Part shown: one piece after another, positions 50,576-59,214 of the stretch
Layout of the letters: each line of letters begins with the position of its first letter
Numbering within the stretch: the first letter of the stretch is position 1
NCBI RefSeq assembly: GCF_042665075.1
Contig: NZ_JBHTBR010000004.1
Location: forward strand, 1-64,000
Direction of reading: 5' to 3'
DNA from: Hirschia litorea
Lineage (GTDB): Bacteria; Pseudomonadota; Alphaproteobacteria; Caulobacterales; Hyphomonadaceae
Length of the DNA stretch: 64,000 bases
The notes under the pieces: generated by a model
Databases searched by the model: none
What the model was told of the DNA's origin: nothing
Seen by the model: the letters and a program-made list of their open reading frames with translations, nothing else
Program-made: the position numbers and the translations under genes

Positions 50576-51340
50576 TTATGCTATAATAATGTCTATGCCG
50601 TTAAGTGCGCTTGCCAATTCACCTTCCGGCATACGGTCTGTGACAAGTATATCAATCTTATCAAAATCGCAGACCTTCACTAAACCGCGTTTCATAAATT
50701 TTGTGCTATCTGCAATAACAACTATTTTCGCAGACAGAGATTGCTCAAGCAAAGCACTGGCAAAGTCTGCCTCAGCCAGATGAAAATCACACAACCCCGC
50801 CTCTGGATGGATAGCTGAAGCTCCCAATATCACCATATCCGGCGTGAACCGTTGAATAAAACTCAGTGCATTAGCACCCAATGTCGACATTGTCGTGTCT
50901 GAGACCTCACCGCCCGCAAGATACACACGGTTGTTATTACGGCCGCAAACTTCGCGAACAATTTCCAATCCATTCGTAATAATCGACACATTACGCTGCT
51001 TGGTGATATGACGCGCCACCCAAAATGCGGTTGTGCTGCTTTCAATAGATACAGTCATACCATCTTCGATAAGCTGCGCCGCACGCTCCCCTATTTTTTG
51101 CTTGGCATCGGATTCTTCATGCTGCCTTTGACGGAAGGGGGTCTCAAACACATTATCTGGTAATCGCACACCACCATGTATCTTCTGAACATAACCCATT
51201 ACTTCAAGATGCTTTACATCTCGGCGCACGGTTTCATCTGAAACGTCGAAACGTTCGGCCAATCTCAATATCGAGCAAGCCCCCTCTTCCTCAAGTACGC
51301 TGAGAATGGAAAGTTGACGACCTGAAGGATCTAAAGACAT
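50576..51340 (-). CDS. DeoR-family transcriptional repressor
   Basis: About 254 residues from ATG 51340 (GAGG 10 bases upstream); the frame extends 50 codons further without family similarity. The N-terminal HTH reads RQLSILSVLEEEGACSILRLAERFDVSDETVRRDVKHLEVMG, the DeoR signature. The effector domain has the phosphosugar-site-like SIESSTTAFWVARHI and ILGASAIHPEAGLCDFHLAEAD. DeoR regulators typically respond to phosphorylated sugars or glycerol phosphate. It is divergent from the TonB receptor gene, with palindromic TGTGACAA elements in between, and is the obvious candidate regulator of the locus. Confidence 0.93.
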   Translation of the reverse strand: MSLDPSGRQLSILSVLEEEGACSILRLAERFDVSDETVRRDVKHLEVMGYVQKIHGGVRLPDNVFETPFRQRQHEESDAKQKIGERAAQLIEDGMTVSIESSTTAFWVARHITKQRNVSIITNGLEIVREVCGRNNNRVYLAGGEVSDTTMSTLGANALSFIQRFTPDMVILGASAIHPEAGLCDFHLAEADFASALLEQSLSAKIVVIADSTKFMKRGLVKVCDFDKIDILVTDRMPEGELASALNGIDIIIA

Positions 51341-51435
51341 AAAAACGAAACCTCTAATATACCCAATTGAGCGAATTGGCGTAACTTCCCTTTTGGAATG
51401 CAACCATTTGCCTACGTTCTGCTTATAACGCAAAA

Positions 51436-51511
51436 TGTGACAATCCAATAACATTCCACATATTCCACACCAAAAACCAACAAAAACCACATTTTGTCAC
51501 AAATTCGTGAC
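51436..51511. promoter_or_regulatory. Candidate DeoR operators between deoR-like and TonB receptor genes
   Basis: TGTGACAA (51436-51443) and its inverse TTGTCACA (51494-51501) lie 50 bases apart. The second overlaps a perfect dyad GTCAC-N6-GTGAC (51496-51511). Repeated, inversely oriented TGTGACA half-sites in a 296-base divergent region suit a repressor that bends DNA or binds as a tetramer. The DeoR protein encoded at 50576 is the candidate; binding is inferred. Confidence 0.5.
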
Positions 51512-51636
51512 GTGTTTTCACTAATTGCCCCTCATGAACAGGGTTAAATTTGGTTTTGTGTGGCTTTATGACATTTTTATGTGGCCTTTCCAAATTCCCT
51601 TCAAATGTACCTATTTTTTTTCCTGAGGGGATTATC

Positions 51637-54015
51637 GTGCGAAAAAAACTTCAACTTAGCTTACTTGCCAGCGCAAGCTTCTGCCTTGCATTTCAAGCCC
51701 ACGCAGACAACGCAGCTGTTGCAGCCGACGCAATTGCAGAGATGGATACAATTGTTGTCGTAGGCCAAGGTAAAACATACTCCGCCCTCGAGACCACGGA
51801 AGGCATGGAGCTACAGCAAGCGCCAATCACATCCGTTATCGCACAAATAGACAATCTCCCTGGTGTGAGCATCAATGAAGGTGACTCATATGGCTTCGAC
51901 GACTGGTCCACATCTGTCGCACTTCGCGGTTTCCAAGGCGGTCAAGTTGGGATGACAATAGATGGTCTTCCAAATGGTGGTTCTGGCTATGGTGGCGGCT
52001 CTAAAGCCAACCGCTATATCGACCCAATGAACCTTGCTGGCGCAACAGTTTCTCAGGGAACAGCAGATATTGCTTCACGCTCAAACGAAGCTTTGGGTGG
52101 AACAATTGACTTCAAAACACAAAGTCCATTGGATGAAAGTCGCGCTCGCCTTGGCCTAACTGTGGGTGATCATGAAGCACGCGGCCTATATGGTCGCTAT
52201 GACACTGGCCTATTCCTCAATGACACGACAAAAATGTGGGTTTCAGCGTCCACAATCGAAGCAACAGACTTCATTGATGGTTCAGCCGAAAACGAAAAAG
52301 ATCACTTCGCGGCCAAAATAGAATCCGAATTTGGAAAACTCAATTTGGCTGGTTACATTACCTTCGATGACACCCATGAAGATAACTATCAGCGCATTTA
52401 TTCTGCGGCTCAATATGAAGCCAACCCAGATTCAGATGGATTGACTGGTGTTTGGACTGCTACGCCAGCCGTAGATCAGAACTATCGTCGCGCTTGGTCA
52501 ACTCTACGTGAGAACCTGTTTGCGTATGTGAAAGCTGATTATGAAATAATTGATGGGCTAAACCTAGAAGCTGCAATCTATCGTCACGACCAAGACGGAC
52601 GCGGTGACTGGGCCCCTCCTTACCTGCTTGACCTAACAGGCGCTGTCACAGGCACACCAGGTAACACTTACACTTATGTCGGTGCTGATGGTCTTGCTGC
52701 AGATCCAGCAGACGCGGATGCAACTCCGGTTCAGTCCTATCGTCACACGCACTATCAAAAAGAGCGTACAGGTCTAACAGCAGATATCGATTGGAACAAA
52801 AACTTTGGATCAGTTGAAAACACGCTTCGCGCCGGAATTTGGTATGAAGATGCCACTCGTTATGAATACCGCGACTGGCACAAAATTACTGATGCAACCG
52901 TCGGGTTTGGCTTTGATGTAGACCCATATTTCACGCAATATAACCGGAACTTCCCGCAATCAACTTTCAAATGGTATATTGAAGATTCCATTCAGTTTGC
53001 AGACATCACTGCAACGCTTGGCGTTAAGCAATTCCACAATGAAATAGAGCGTAAAAACAACTTTGATCCTAGCTCTGCAACAGAAAATTTCACCGCAGAA
53101 TCAGAATCAGATGTTCTATTCTCTGGGGGGCTCTCTTACGCACCGAGCGCGGTTAACGGGCTTGAAGCTTTCATTGGGTACGCAGAAAACTACAGAGCAC
53201 TTGCTGATGATGTTTTTGAGGTGTTGGTGCCGCAATTCCCGGAGCCTGAAACATCTGAAACTATGGAAGCGGGTGTACGTTATTCTGAAGGACGCTTTTC
53301 AGCTAGCGCCGTCTACTTCCAAAACGACTTTGAAAACCGCCTAACAACAATCTCACTTGCTGCAGCGCCGGGTGAAATCGACTATCTGGAAGCTTCTAAT
53401 GGTGGCTTTGCCAATGTTGGCGGAATTGAATCAACAGGTTTTGAAATTGCCGCCGCATTTGAAGCGACTGATAACCTATCATTCTATGCATCATACACGA
53501 ATAACGATGCCACATATCTTGGGATTGACGCTTCCGTCCTCTCTCCAGCCTCAATTGAAGGCGCATCAGAAGCAGAAATTGCTGACCTTGTGCGCACATT
53601 GAACGACAATGCCGGAATTTGGGAAGGCAATCCTGTTGCAGGTATTGCAGACAACATGTTCGTTGCTTCTGCTGACTGGTATATTGATAACTTCAACGCC
53701 GGTGTTTCGGCTAAATATACAGGTGAGCGCCGTGTAAACGTTGCACGCAACTTTGCCGTTACTGATGCGACAGGCAACACCATCGTTCCTCCAGGCACAG
53801 CGCTTGGTTCATTCGACACGGATGCCACAACAATCGTTGATCTATATCTGGGTATGAATGGCGGCGCGATCGTCCCTGCATTGGATGGCGTAAACATGCG
53901 CCTGAACGTCACAAACTTGTTCGATGAAAGCTATCTTGGAACCATCGCACAAAACTCAGGTGCTTGGATTGGCGCACCTCGCACAGTTGCTCTGTCTCTA
54001 ACGGCAGACTTCTAA
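51637..54015 (+). CDS. TonB-dependent outer-membrane receptor
   Basis: 792 residues from GTG 51637, chosen because GAGGGG lies 8 bases upstream and it gives a proper signal peptide (VRKKLQLSLLASASFCLAFQAHA). The mature protein opens with a TonB box, DTIVVVG, then a plug domain with ITSVIAQIDNLPGVSINEGD and LRGFQGGQVGMTIDG. The 22-stranded barrel ends in SLTADF with C-terminal Phe. The substrate should relate to PhoD and a DUF5690 permease downstream, so a phosphate ester or phospholipid-derived compound is likely. A strong terminator follows the stop. The closest named group is unknown. Confidence 0.93.
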   Translation: MRKKLQLSLLASASFCLAFQAHADNAAVAADAIAEMDTIVVVGQGKTYSALETTEGMELQQAPITSVIAQIDNLPGVSINEGDSYGFDDWSTSVALRGFQGGQVGMTIDGLPNGGSGYGGGSKANRYIDPMNLAGATVSQGTADIASRSNEALGGTIDFKTQSPLDESRARLGLTVGDHEARGLYGRYDTGLFLNDTTKMWVSASTIEATDFIDGSAENEKDHFAAKIESEFGKLNLAGYITFDDTHEDNYQRIYSAAQYEANPDSDGLTGVWTATPAVDQNYRRAWSTLRENLFAYVKADYEIIDGLNLEAAIYRHDQDGRGDWAPPYLLDLTGAVTGTPGNTYTYVGADGLAADPADADATPVQSYRHTHYQKERTGLTADIDWNKNFGSVENTLRAGIWYEDATRYEYRDWHKITDATVGFGFDVDPYFTQYNRNFPQSTFKWYIEDSIQFADITATLGVKQFHNEIERKNNFDPSSATENFTAESESDVLFSGGLSYAPSAVNGLEAFIGYAENYRALADDVFEVLVPQFPEPETSETMEAGVRYSEGRFSASAVYFQNDFENRLTTISLAAAPGEIDYLEASNGGFANVGGIESTGFEIAAAFEATDNLSFYASYTNNDATYLGIDASVLSPASIEGASEAEIADLVRTLNDNAGIWEGNPVAGIADNMFVASADWYIDNFNAGVSAKYTGERRVNVARNFAVTDATGNTIVPPGTALGSFDTDATTIVDLYLGMNGGAIVPALDGVNMRLNVTNLFDESYLGTIAQNSGAWIGAPRTVALSLTADF

Positions 54016-54038
54016 ACCCAAATAAACCGAAGCAACTG

Positions 54039-54073
54039 GAGGACGAGCACTATCCCTGCTCGTCCTCATTTTT
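54039..54073 (+). terminator. Terminator between TonB receptor and phoD
   Basis: GAGGACGAGCA (54039-54049) and TGCTCGTCCTC (54057-54067) form a perfect 11-bp stem around seven bases, followed by ATTTTT. Standing between two functionally linked genes, it may reduce the level of phoD transcript relative to the receptor. Confidence 0.95.
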
Positions 54074-54104
54074 CGTTTTATAGAGACATGATAGGAGACT
54101 AGAT

Positions 54105-55787
54105 ATGAGTCTTTCCCGCCGGCAAACTTTAGGACTACTCGCAGCTAGCGGTGCACTCGCTTGCTCTCCTAAACCTAAACCCACTCCGTTCAAAGCAGAT
54201 AACTCTGCCAATACCATCTTCCTACATGGTGTTGCGAGTGGAGATATTCAGCACACAAGCTTGGTTATCTGGACACGCATCTCAACAGCCTCTGAAACAG
54301 TTGAAGTTGATTGGGAATTAGCGTCCGACCAAGATTTCAACACCATCATTCAAACTGGCACCACATCTACAAACGCCGATAAAGACTTCACTGTCAAAGT
54401 CATTCCTGAAAATTTAGAGGCTGGCAGCACGTATTTTTACCGCTTTAAAGCTTTGAACGCGACATCCCCCATTGGCCGCACGAAAACCTTGCCATCGGGC
54501 AATGTTGAAAAGCTTGGCGTTGCGCTCGCATCTTGCTCCAATTTCGCATTTGGTTTCTTCAATGCCTATGACGCAATCGCCAAAGATGAAGCCATAGATG
54601 TCGTTTTACACACAGGCGATTATATTTACGAGTATGGCGGTGATGAAGGTTGGGGGCATGAAACCGCCAAAACGGTTGGCCGCGTTCACTCTCCAAAACA
54701 TGAAATCATCACCCTTCAAGATTACCGCACCCGTCACGCTCAATATAAAACCGATGCAGGCTCTCTTGCCATGCATGCAGCCCACCCTCTGCTCTGTATC
54801 TGGGATGACCATGAAACAGCAAACAATCCTTGGATGGATGGCGCTCAAAATCACCAGCCCGACACGGAAGGCGATTACGCCGCCCGCCGCCAAGCATCAA
54901 TCCAAGCCTATTATGAGTGGATGCCCATCCGCGAACCTACAGGCAATCAAACCCGCTCAGAGGCTTGGCGCACCTATTCTTTCGGCGATTTAGCTACACT
55001 AATCACACTGGAAACACGCCACACGGGCCGCAGCGAACAAGTTGATTACCTCAAACATTTTGCAAACATCACCTCCCCTGAAACGCGGGACATATTCATC
55101 AAGGATGTCATGCAAGACCCAGAACGCAAGATGATTTCTCAAGGCATGGAGAAGGCGCTTAGAGACGGGCTTGAAGCTTCTGTCTCTTCCAATCAACCGT
55201 GGCGCATGCTGGGAAATGCCAGCCCAATCGCCCGCATGCCCGTTCCAGATGTCAGCAAACACGGCATTACACCAGACATGAATAAAGACCCTGAAGGCTT
55301 CTGGACCAAAGCGCTCTTCTGGAAAGGGAAATGGAACCTTCCCTTCTACACTGACACATGGGATGGCTACCCTGTTGCCCGTGAAAACTTATACAAATTA
55401 GCAAAATCTGTAGGCGCAAATGACCTCCTATTTCTCACCGGAGATAGTCACTCTTATTGGGCTAACCCTCTTAAAGACGCAGACGGCAACCCAGCAGGGA
55501 TTGAGCTGGGTACGGCTGGCATATCCTCTCCAGGTGATTTTGTGGAAAGCGGTTGGCCAAACGATGTCGCGGAAAAGCTAGACCGCATCTTTGAACAAGA
55601 ATTAGATGAAGTGAAATGGACCGATAACTTACATCAAGGCTATGTAAGGGTTGTGTTTACCCCACAAAGTGCAAACGCTGATTTTGTTGCCGTCGATAAT
55701 GTTCTGACTACAGAATATCGCGTCTCAACAATACATTCTGAGAAAATCGTCCATGACGGAAAAAGCATAAAATTTTCAGATATTTAA
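54105..55787 (+). CDS. phoD: PhoD-family alkaline phosphatase/phosphodiesterase, Tat lipoprotein
   Basis: 560 residues. The twin-arginine signal SRRQTLG at residues 4-10 leads into a lipobox ending at Cys20 (GALAC), so it is folded, exported by Tat and lipidated. The PhoD N-terminal beta domain contains GVASGDIQHTSLVIWTRIS. The metallophosphatase domain has VVLHTGDYIYEYGG, IWDDHETANNPWMDGAQNH and the late LTGDSHSYWANPL, whose Asp/His residues bind Ca and Fe. The family hydrolyses phosphate mono- or diesters such as wall teichoic acid or glycerophosphodiesters. AGGAG lies upstream of ATG. It sits between the receptor and a DUF5690 permease. Confidence 0.94.
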   Translation: MSLSRRQTLGLLAASGALACSPKPKPTPFKADNSANTIFLHGVASGDIQHTSLVIWTRISTASETVEVDWELASDQDFNTIIQTGTTSTNADKDFTVKVIPENLEAGSTYFYRFKALNATSPIGRTKTLPSGNVEKLGVALASCSNFAFGFFNAYDAIAKDEAIDVVLHTGDYIYEYGGDEGWGHETAKTVGRVHSPKHEIITLQDYRTRHAQYKTDAGSLAMHAAHPLLCIWDDHETANNPWMDGAQNHQPDTEGDYAARRQASIQAYYEWMPIREPTGNQTRSEAWRTYSFGDLATLITLETRHTGRSEQVDYLKHFANITSPETRDIFIKDVMQDPERKMISQGMEKALRDGLEASVSSNQPWRMLGNASPIARMPVPDVSKHGITPDMNKDPEGFWTKALFWKGKWNLPFYTDTWDGYPVARENLYKLAKSVGANDLLFLTGDSHSYWANPLKDADGNPAGIELGTAGISSPGDFVESGWPNDVAEKLDRIFEQELDEVKWTDNLHQGYVRVVFTPQSANADFVAVDNVLTTEYRVSTIHSEKIVHDGKSIKFSDI

Positions 55788-55812
55788 AACACTGCATATC
55801 ACAATAAAAATA

Positions 55813-55842
55813 AAGAGGGCACGCGCAATTGTGCCCTCTTTT
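55813..55842 (+). terminator. Terminator after phoD
   Basis: AGAGGGCAC and GTGCCCTCT pair around GCGCAATT, followed by TTTTG. With the terminator at 54039 it splits the three-gene locus into independently limited transcripts. Confidence 0.93.
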
Positions 55843-55901
55843 GCAAATCTGACACAGCAATGCGTTAGACAAAAGCAAACTCTCTCTGTTTGCGTATATT
55901 T

Positions 55902-57185
55902 ATGATCTCAAAATTCAATCTAAAACCCAACTCGCCCGCCTTTGTCGCGTTGGCAGGATTAGCGGCTTTTTCAGCCTACTTTTCCATGTACGCCTTCCGA
56001 AAACCAATCACGGTCGCAACTTTTGAAAACACCCCCACCTTATTTGGAGATATTGATTATAAAATCGCGCTGATAACTATTCAGGTTTTGGGGTATGCGC
56101 TCTCAAAATGGATTGGTGTCCGCGTTGTTTCCTCCCATTCCGCCGCCCATCGTGCATGGCTCATACTTGGTCTTATGAGTATTTCTTGGCTCGCCCTATT
56201 AGGGTTCGCGCTTTTGCCTGCGCCTTGGAATTTATCCATGGTTTTCATCAATAGTCTCCCTTTAGGGATGATATGGGGATTTGTATTTGCTTGGGTTGAG
56301 GGGCGTCGCACAACGGAACTTTTAAGCGGCATATTATGTGCGAGTTTTATTTTTGCATCCGGCGCAGTAAAATCCGTCGGCGCATGGCTCATGCACACTC
56401 ACAATGTGAGCGAACAATGGATGCCCTTCGCCACGGGAGCCATTTTTGAAATTCCTTTATTGATTTCTGTCGCCCTTCTGGCCTGCTTACCCGCCCCGAG
56501 CGAAGCTGATATTCACGAGCGCCGCGCGCGCGTTTCCATGGACGCCGCCGCGCGCAAACAAAGCTTTATAGCACTAGCCCCCACACTTGCCGTACTTATC
56601 TTCTCATACATATTGCTAACTGCCTTTAGGGATATAAGAGAAAGTTTTGCCGCTGAAATTTGGGCTGATTTGGGCTATCAAAACACAATCTCGGCCTTCA
56701 CCATCAGCGAACTTCCTATCGCGATTGGTATTTTATGCCTGCTCTCCCTTCTATCACTTGTACGAAGCAATAAGCGCGCAAACACCATCATCAACATTTT
56801 GATAGTGACTGGATTTTTCATCATCGGCATTTCAACATGGGCATTTGAAAACAACCTAATATCCCCTATGGCTTGGATGACGCTTTCCGGTGCGGGGCTT
56901 TATCTGGCCTATATACCTTTTGGCACAGTCCTATTTGATCGCATGATCGCCATGACTGGCGCAGCGGGCAATGCAGGCTTTCTTGTCTATATTGCCGACG
57001 CGTTTGGCTATTCAACAGGCGTCATCGTCCTACTGATACGCCAATTTGCAATGCCAGACATAAACTGGGCTAATTTCTTCATTGCTCAAGCATACTTCAC
57101 TGCCTTCTTTGGCATTTGCTTTTGCTTGCTTCCGTTCTTGAAAACAAAACATTCCGACTATTTGCCGTCCAAGTCAGAGATATAA
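55902..57185 (+). CDS. DUF5690 MFS-type permease
   Basis: About 427 residues from ATG 55902 (an in-frame TTG at 55890 would add four). Twelve or so hydrophobic segments form an MFS-like fold. The start NSPAFVALAGLAAFSAYFSMYAFRKPITVATF matches the DUF5690 family, which resembles the hexose-phosphate/glycerol-phosphate antiporter (OPA) branch. The late motif GAAGNAGFLVYIADAFGYSTGV is characteristic. Its place behind a PhoD gene and a TonB receptor suggests it imports the dephosphorylated or phosphorylated product across the inner membrane. No ribosome site is obvious. Confidence 0.85.
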   Translation: MISKFNLKPNSPAFVALAGLAAFSAYFSMYAFRKPITVATFENTPTLFGDIDYKIALITIQVLGYALSKWIGVRVVSSHSAAHRAWLILGLMSISWLALLGFALLPAPWNLSMVFINSLPLGMIWGFVFAWVEGRRTTELLSGILCASFIFASGAVKSVGAWLMHTHNVSEQWMPFATGAIFEIPLLISVALLACLPAPSEADIHERRARVSMDAAARKQSFIALAPTLAVLIFSYILLTAFRDIRESFAAEIWADLGYQNTISAFTISELPIAIGILCLLSLLSLVRSNKRANTIINILIVTGFFIIGISTWAFENNLISPMAWMTLSGAGLYLAYIPFGTVLFDRMIAMTGAAGNAGFLVYIADAFGYSTGVIVLLIRQFAMPDINWANFFIAQAYFTAFFGICFCLLPFLKTKHSDYLPSKSEI

Positions 57186-57281
57186 ATTTTATGATATTTA
57201 ACGGACACCGCAAAACCCAATCGGAATAGCAAATTCTGCACGCCAACCTAATCAATATCGCTATATTTTCAGGAAGATACT

Positions 57282-57358
57282 TGGTGGTGGGAGGGAGACT
57301 TGAACTCCCGACCTCAGGATTATGAGTCCTGCGCTCTAACCAGCTGAGCTACCCCACC
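57282..57358 (-). tRNA. tRNA-Met (elongator), anticodon CAU
   Basis: A 77-base cloverleaf on the minus strand: acceptor GGTGGGG/TCCCACC with a G-T pair, D arm GCTC/GAGC, anticodon stem CAGGA/TCCTG around CTCATAA, variable AGGTC, T arm GGGAG/CTCCC around TTCAAGT, discriminator A and encoded CCA. It is not the initiator, which would have GGG/CCC at the anticodon stem. Distinguished from the CAU tRNA at 1989 by stem sequences. Confidence 0.93.
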
Positions 57359-57557
57359 GAACCGTATCGCTCTTACGAGCAATCACCAGTCAATAAGTTG
57401 CTTAAACAAACAATCTTATTACGGGAAACGGCGCTTATAGTCTGGGTCTGCGCGCTAGACAAGGCATGATTTTCAAGAAAATCACACTTTCTTTATCAGC
57501 GGCCCACCCAAACCCTATAAAAATCAACTAACCCCTTCATCAGAAAGGAATTATTCG

Positions 57558-58229
57558 TTAGGCTGTTTCACCGCGCATGTCTTTAATGAATGCATCGGCT
57601 TCAGCAATAGAGCGCTCCATGTCTGCAATAAGCGCGCTTACATCTGTCTCAATTTGCGCTGCTTCGCCTTCAAGGGAGGCAATCGCACGTGAGTTGAGGT
57701 TGTGCTTTAAAAATAACACGCGATCTTTGAAAACATTCAACACTGGGTCCATCGACGCAGACGCTTTTAGCATACGGCGCTCAAGCTCTTCATAACGCTG
57801 CTCAGTCTCGACCAATTGGCGTTCGCTTGATGAACGAAGTGACGCTGATGAATACTGATCTAACTCTTTGCGCCACTCTTTAAATAAATCTTTCGATACG
57901 ATCTGCACATCTTTAACACGCGTGCGCACACGCTCTGCTTCTTTTTCTGCCGACTCATAAGATGCATTCAATCGGTTATATGTCGCTTCAAGCTCGCCGC
58001 CATCCACGTCAACAACGGCCTTAAACGCATCAAGCGCAGACACAAACTCTTCTTTAGCATCTTCTTGTGCAGAAGCAGCCTTCACAACACGCTCCACAAG
58101 AAGGTCACGCTTTTCCATGCCGAAGGATTCCATCGCACCATAATAGGCGCTCGCACATCCGGAGATAGCAGGCGTTACAAGAATAGTTGCGGTCAAAAGC
58201 GCCGCGCGGAGTGCAGATTTACGAGACAT
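57558..58229 (-). CDS. DUF2959 lipoprotein, coiled coil
   Basis: 223 residues. A lipoprotein signal ends in ISGC (Cys about residue 26). AYYGAMESFGMEKRDLLVERV follows, the DUF2959 opening. Most of the remainder is long amphipathic helix rich in Glu, Lys and Arg (residues 45-215) and should form a coiled coil. Function of the family is unknown; proteins of this class are outer-membrane-associated and sometimes induced by envelope stress. It is a single gene, 199 bases after the tRNA. Confidence 0.85.
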   Translation of the reverse strand: MSRKSALRAALLTATILVTPAISGCASAYYGAMESFGMEKRDLLVERVVKAASAQEDAKEEFVSALDAFKAVVDVDGGELEATYNRLNASYESAEKEAERVRTRVKDVQIVSKDLFKEWRKELDQYSSASLRSSSERQLVETEQRYEELERRMLKASASMDPVLNVFKDRVLFLKHNLNSRAIASLEGEAAQIETDVSALIADMERSIAEADAFIKDMRGETA

Positions 58230-58598
58230 AGCTATCCCCTCAGCTTATGGTTAATGTCATTTGACTTACAGATACAATGCGTTGGCTGAAAAGGCCAATG
58301 CCTTTGAGCAGGAAATTGCAGCTTATTCAAAAAATTCACCATAAAACTTCCACACCTAGAAGATGTAATGTATTCCCACTTTGATAAAACAAGACTTGAT
58401 CTTATCTGAAAAACACATAATTTATGTCTGCACACGGAAGCAAAAAGCAAAACAATTTGCCCTTCCGTCACCTCATTTTCAACCAACCTCAAAACATGAC
58501 CAATTTGTCATAATGGGCATTTTTGTTTGACTTTACCCTGTTTTTAATGCAGCATTTGGCAAATTAATGCACAATAAATAGGGTTTGTTGGAATACTC
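58230..58598. promoter_or_regulatory. Divergent region before the Lrp-family gene
   Basis: 369 bases between the DUF2959 and Lrp genes. Close to the Lrp start is a dyad: GCATT (58552-58556) with AATGC (58566-58570), enclosing ATTT-GGC-AAAT, and the adjacent AATGCAGCATT (58546-58556) is a perfect 11-base palindrome sharing its right arm. Overlapping half-sites of this kind are typical of autoregulated Lrp/AsnC genes. The rest is AT-rich without a coding frame. Confidence 0.45.
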
Positions 58599-59105
58599 AT
58601 GTCGCTAGAACTAGACTCAATTGATGCCAAAATCCTTGACTTGATCCAAAGAGATGCAGGCATGTCCGTAGCTGATATTGCGGATGCCGTTGGCCTCTCT
58701 TCTTCTCCATGTTGGAGGCGCATTAAGCGCATGGAAGAGCAAGGTCTTATAGAACGTCGTGTTACACTTCTTAACCACCAAAAACTTGGTCTTGGCTTTG
58801 AAGTCATTGCAAACGTGAAATTAACGCTCCCATCTCGCGAAAATTTAGATCTGTTTGAACGTGCTGTCGCTGACTGGCCTGAAGTTATCGAATGCATGAC
58901 TGTCACTGGCGCTGTAGATTATTTTATCCGCATCATCACAACCGACATTCACGCCTATGATAATTTCTTGCGTGATAAACTTCTGGGTCTTGGTCTTGTT
59001 TCCGACATCCAGTCGCGCATTGTTGTTAATGTAGCAAAACGCACAACTGCTGCGCCGCTGGGCTTGATCTCCCCCTTCATCACAGAACCAACAACTGTCG
59101 AATAA
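58599..59105 (+). CDS. Lrp/AsnC family transcriptional regulator
   Basis: 168 residues. The N-terminal HTH is LDSIDAKILDLIQRDAGMSVADIADAVGLSSSPCWRRIKRMEEQGLI, the typical Lrp sequence. The RAM/AsnC effector domain has VIECMTVTGAVDYFIRIITTDIHAYDNFLRDKLL. Such regulators bind amino acids or derivatives and form octamers. A dyad lies just upstream. A bidirectional terminator separates it from the convergent thiolase gene. Confidence 0.95.
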   Translation: MSLELDSIDAKILDLIQRDAGMSVADIADAVGLSSSPCWRRIKRMEEQGLIERRVTLLNHQKLGLGFEVIANVKLTLPSRENLDLFERAVADWPEVIECMTVTGAVDYFIRIITTDIHAYDNFLRDKLLGLGLVSDIQSRIVVNVAKRTTAAPLGLISPFITEPTTVE

Positions 59106-59152
59106 AGCCCTGCCGATAACGCGACATCGGGGTTTTCGATTTTATACAAACA

Positions 59153-59193
59153 CAAAAAAAGGGCCGCACCTGATATGGGTGCGGCTCTTTTTT
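59153..59193. terminator. Bidirectional terminator between lrp-like and thiolase genes
   Basis: GGGCCGCACC pairs with GGGTGCGGCTC around TGATAT (one G-T and one mismatch), with an A-run on the left and TTTTTT on the right, which suits both convergent genes. Confidence 0.93.
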
Positions 59194-59214
59194 ATTCATC
59201 TAATTTAGGCCAAC

